Positions 35,610-37,268 of a stretch of DNA of 37,268 nt are shown one piece after another. The position numbers were made by a program, and so were the translations under genes. The DNA comes from Cupriavidus cauae (lineage in GTDB: Bacteria; Pseudomonadota; Gammaproteobacteria; Burkholderiales; Burkholderiaceae): the NCBI RefSeq assembly GCF_008632125.1, contig NZ_VWRN01000043.1, forward strand, positions 1 through 37,268. Reading direction: 5' to 3'. Positions within the stretch are counted from its first letter, which is position 1, and each line of letters opens with the position of its first letter. The notes beneath the pieces were generated by a model that had not been told where the DNA came from, searched no databases, and saw nothing but the letters and a program-made list of their open reading frames with translations.

Positions 35610-37268
35610 GCATGCCCTCCATGGCGGGGTTCGCCGATGGCGGCGCGGTGCACCGCCTGGGCGGTCTGCGCGGGCTGCATCGCCTGCGCGACCTGGGCCT
35701 CCCTGGCGGCCTGGGCCGCCTCCGCTGCCTCCGCTGCCTGCGCCGCCTGCGCGGCATCCGCACGCCGGCGCCGGCGCAGCAGCCAAAGCACGCTCAACGG
35801 GATCAGCAGCACCAGCAGCAGCAGCGCCACCGTCAGCGGGTTCGGATTGCGCGCCACCGCGGCGATGCGGTCGACCAGCGAGGCGGAGATCACGATGCCG
35901 GGCGTCATGCCGATCAGCGTGCCGAGCAGGCAGTCGCGAAAGCGGATGCGCGAGGCCCCCACCACCAGGTTGACCAGCGTGAACGGCGCGACCGGCACCA
36001 GCCGCAGCACCACCATCGCGAGCAGGCCGTGCTGGCCGACCTGCTGACTCAGCGCGTTCAGCCGCTTGCCGCCATAGCGCCGTACCGCGTCGCGGCCGAC
36101 GAAGCGGCCGATGCCGTAGCCGGTGGCGGCGCTGAGCACCACGCCGCCGAGCGCGCACAGCGCGCCCTTGACCGGGCCGAACACGATCACCGTGACCACG
36201 ATCAGCAGCGTCACCGGCACCATCACCAGCCCGGCGGCCACATAGGCGCCGAGCATCGCCAGCGGCGCCATCGGCATGTCGCGGATCCGCTCGACCACAT
36301 CGAGCACGCGGCGGAAGTCCGCCCATTCGCGCAGCGGCGTATAGCGCCACGCAAATGCCAGGCCTGCGAGGACCACCAGCAGCAGGATCGCCATGCCCAG
36401 GCGTCCGATCACGCGCGGACGCGCCTCGTGCGTCAGGAATTCATCGACGAGGCCGTCCGGATCGATCGGCTCGATCGGGTCGAGCAGCCGCTCGTCGGGC
36501 ACCACCGCGTCCACCTCGGGCACCAGCGGCGGATCGAAGGCCTGCAGGGTTCGCTCGCCGGGCCGATGGCAACGGGCGATGGTCTCGTGCAGCGGCTCGC
36601 CGCGCGCATGGGCGGCGGCCAGTTCGCCGGCATCGCACGCCAGGTGCTCGGCCACCAGCCGCGCGCGCATCGAGCGGATCGCGGCGGCGATGCGGGCATC
36701 CCCGCCGGCCTCGATCACCAGATTGCATTCGGTGTCGAGACCCATCGAGCGATTGTTCAGATTGGCCGAGCCGATCGTCAGCAAGGTGTCGTCGACGACC
36801 ATGACCTTGCTGTGCACGTTGATGCCGGGCAGCGGCTCGCCATCGGGCCCCGGTTCGCCCTCGCCCGGCAGATGCGGGTAATAGAGCCGATAGCGATGGC
36901 CCGCATCGACGCTGCGCAGCTTGCGATGCGCGCGGGCGCGCAGCACGCCCATGCTGTGCTCCTCGAGCCAGCCGCTTTCGCTGCGGCGCGAGACCAGCAC
37001 CACCTCGGGGCCGTCGGGTTCGGCCAGCCGCGCGGCCAGCGCGTCGGCCAGCACGCCGGAGCTGAAATACTGGTTCTCCAGATACAGGGTCCGGCGCGCG
37101 GCGGCGATCGCGTCCAGATGCAGGGCGCGGATTTCGCCGACGCCGGGCTCGCCGGCGAAGGCAGGCGCGGTGCGGGCGATCGCCACCGGCACATCGGTCA
37201 GCAGCGGGGCGACGCCATCGGGCCACAGGCGCCGGCCGTGGCCATCGGCGCCCGGGTCGGCCGCGCGC
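35606..37268 (-). CDS. Phospholipase D / VTT (DedA-like) membrane fusion, 5' end missing
   Basis: About 554 C-terminal residues lie in the window; the frame is open to the edge, so the first HKD motif is probably outside. The visible part starts in the second PLD domain with H-S-K-V-M-V-V-D-D and GSANLNNRSMG (second HKD motif). After an acidic linker, one TM segment (IGRLGMAILLLVVLAGLAFAW) and a VTT/SNARE-associated domain follow (about 180 residues; VFGPVKGALCALGG, GYGIGRFVGRD, RLVPVAPFTLVNLVVGASRI). A final TM and an R-rich, then A/Q/E-rich repeat tail (RRRRRADAAQAAQAAEAAEA) end the protein. It resembles cardiolipin synthase-like enzymes joined to a lipid scramblase-type domain. Coupled to the downstream nuclease-family gene by a 4-bp overlap. 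Confidence 0.92.
   Translation of the reverse strand, partial: RAADPGADGHGRRLWPDGVAPLLTDVPVAIARTAPAFAGEPGVGEIRALHLDAIAAARRTLYLENQYFSSGVLADALAARLAEPDGPEVVLVSRRSESGWLEEHSMGVLRARAHRKLRSVDAGHRYRLYYPHLPGEGEPGPDGEPLPGINVHSKVMVVDDTLLTIGSANLNNRSMGLDTECNLVIEAGGDARIAAAIRSMRARLVAEHLACDAGELAAAHARGEPLHETIARCHRPGERTLQAFDPPLVPEVDAVVPDERLLDPIEPIDPDGLVDEFLTHEARPRVIGRLGMAILLLVVLAGLAFAWRYTPLREWADFRRVLDVVERIRDMPMAPLAMLGAYVAAGLVMVPVTLLIVVTVIVFGPVKGALCALGGVVLSAATGYGIGRFVGRDAVRRYGGKRLNALSQQVGQHGLLAMVVLRLVPVAPFTLVNLVVGASRIRFRDCLLGTLIGMTPGIVISASLVDRIAAVARNPNPLTVALLLLVLLIPLSVLWLLRRRRRADAAQAAQAAEAAEAAQAAREAQVAQAMQPAQTAQAVHRAAIGEPRHGGHA

Overview
High-GC bacterial chromosome with long overlapping shadow frames. The content fits a betaproteobacterium of the Burkholderiaceae, most like Cupriavidus/Ralstonia: a Bug/TctC substrate-binding protein, pcaIJF thiolase/CoA-transferase genes, a short H-NS protein, a PAS-type Aer receptor, a Ku/LigD end-joining locus, and many small low-complexity stress-type proteins with strong AGGAG ribosome sites. 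The genus is inferred from gene content; nothing in the window proves it. I saw no rRNA, tRNA, CRISPR array, intact insertion sequence or prophage.

Layout. (1) 1-4.2 kb, minus strand: a chemotaxis cluster read in the order CheY-like receiver, cheW, Aer-like receptor, second chemoreceptor (cut by the window edge), behind a good sigma-28 flagellar promoter match. (2) 4.2-6.4 kb: a 30-32 bp tandem repeat array, then a membrane-anchored EAL c-di-GMP protein. (3) 7.0-8.7 kb: an H-NS family gene and galE, convergent on a strong bidirectional terminator. (4) 8.8-12.1 kb: an integrase-fold protein with most catalytic residues replaced, a nitronate monooxygenase-like gene with a perfect palindromic operator, a convergent PadR regulator, and a small orphan gene. 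(5) 12.3-17.7 kb, minus strand: Bug protein and short-chain dehydrogenase, then pcaI-pcaJ-pcaF for the last steps of the beta-ketoadipate pathway, with a PcaR/IclR-like 15-bp box upstream. (6) 17.7-21 kb: dodecin, a secreted single-HKD phospholipase D-like nuclease, and small stress-like genes including a 153-residue Gln/Gly/Ser polymer. (7) 21.5-28.9 kb, plus strand: ligD, a small exported protein, a hybrid histidine kinase, and ku. (8) 28.9-30.7 kb, minus strand: three small proteins (PRC-barrel, glycine-rich membrane protein, lysine/alanine-rich protein). (9) 30.9-34.8 kb: a histidine kinase with a wrecked ATPase domain, an NtrC-type regulator, and a divergent sigma-54 activator lacking a receiver. 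(10) 34.7-37.3 kb, minus strand: a phospholipase D/VTT membrane fusion (cut by the edge), translationally coupled to an endonuclease/exonuclease/phosphatase family protein.

How it fits together. The most coherent novel-looking unit is 18-31 kb: bacterial NHEJ (LigD plus Ku) with a hybrid sensor kinase directly upstream of ku, flanked by small low-complexity or membrane proteins of the kind induced by starvation, drying or envelope stress. A 13-bp iteron-like array precedes ligD. Next to it, two sigma-54 activators and a pseudokinase could supply stress-responsive regulation. This grouping is inferred from position only. A second theme is that many gaps and gene ends carry short tandem repeats of 11-32 bp, suggesting frequent slippage in this genome.
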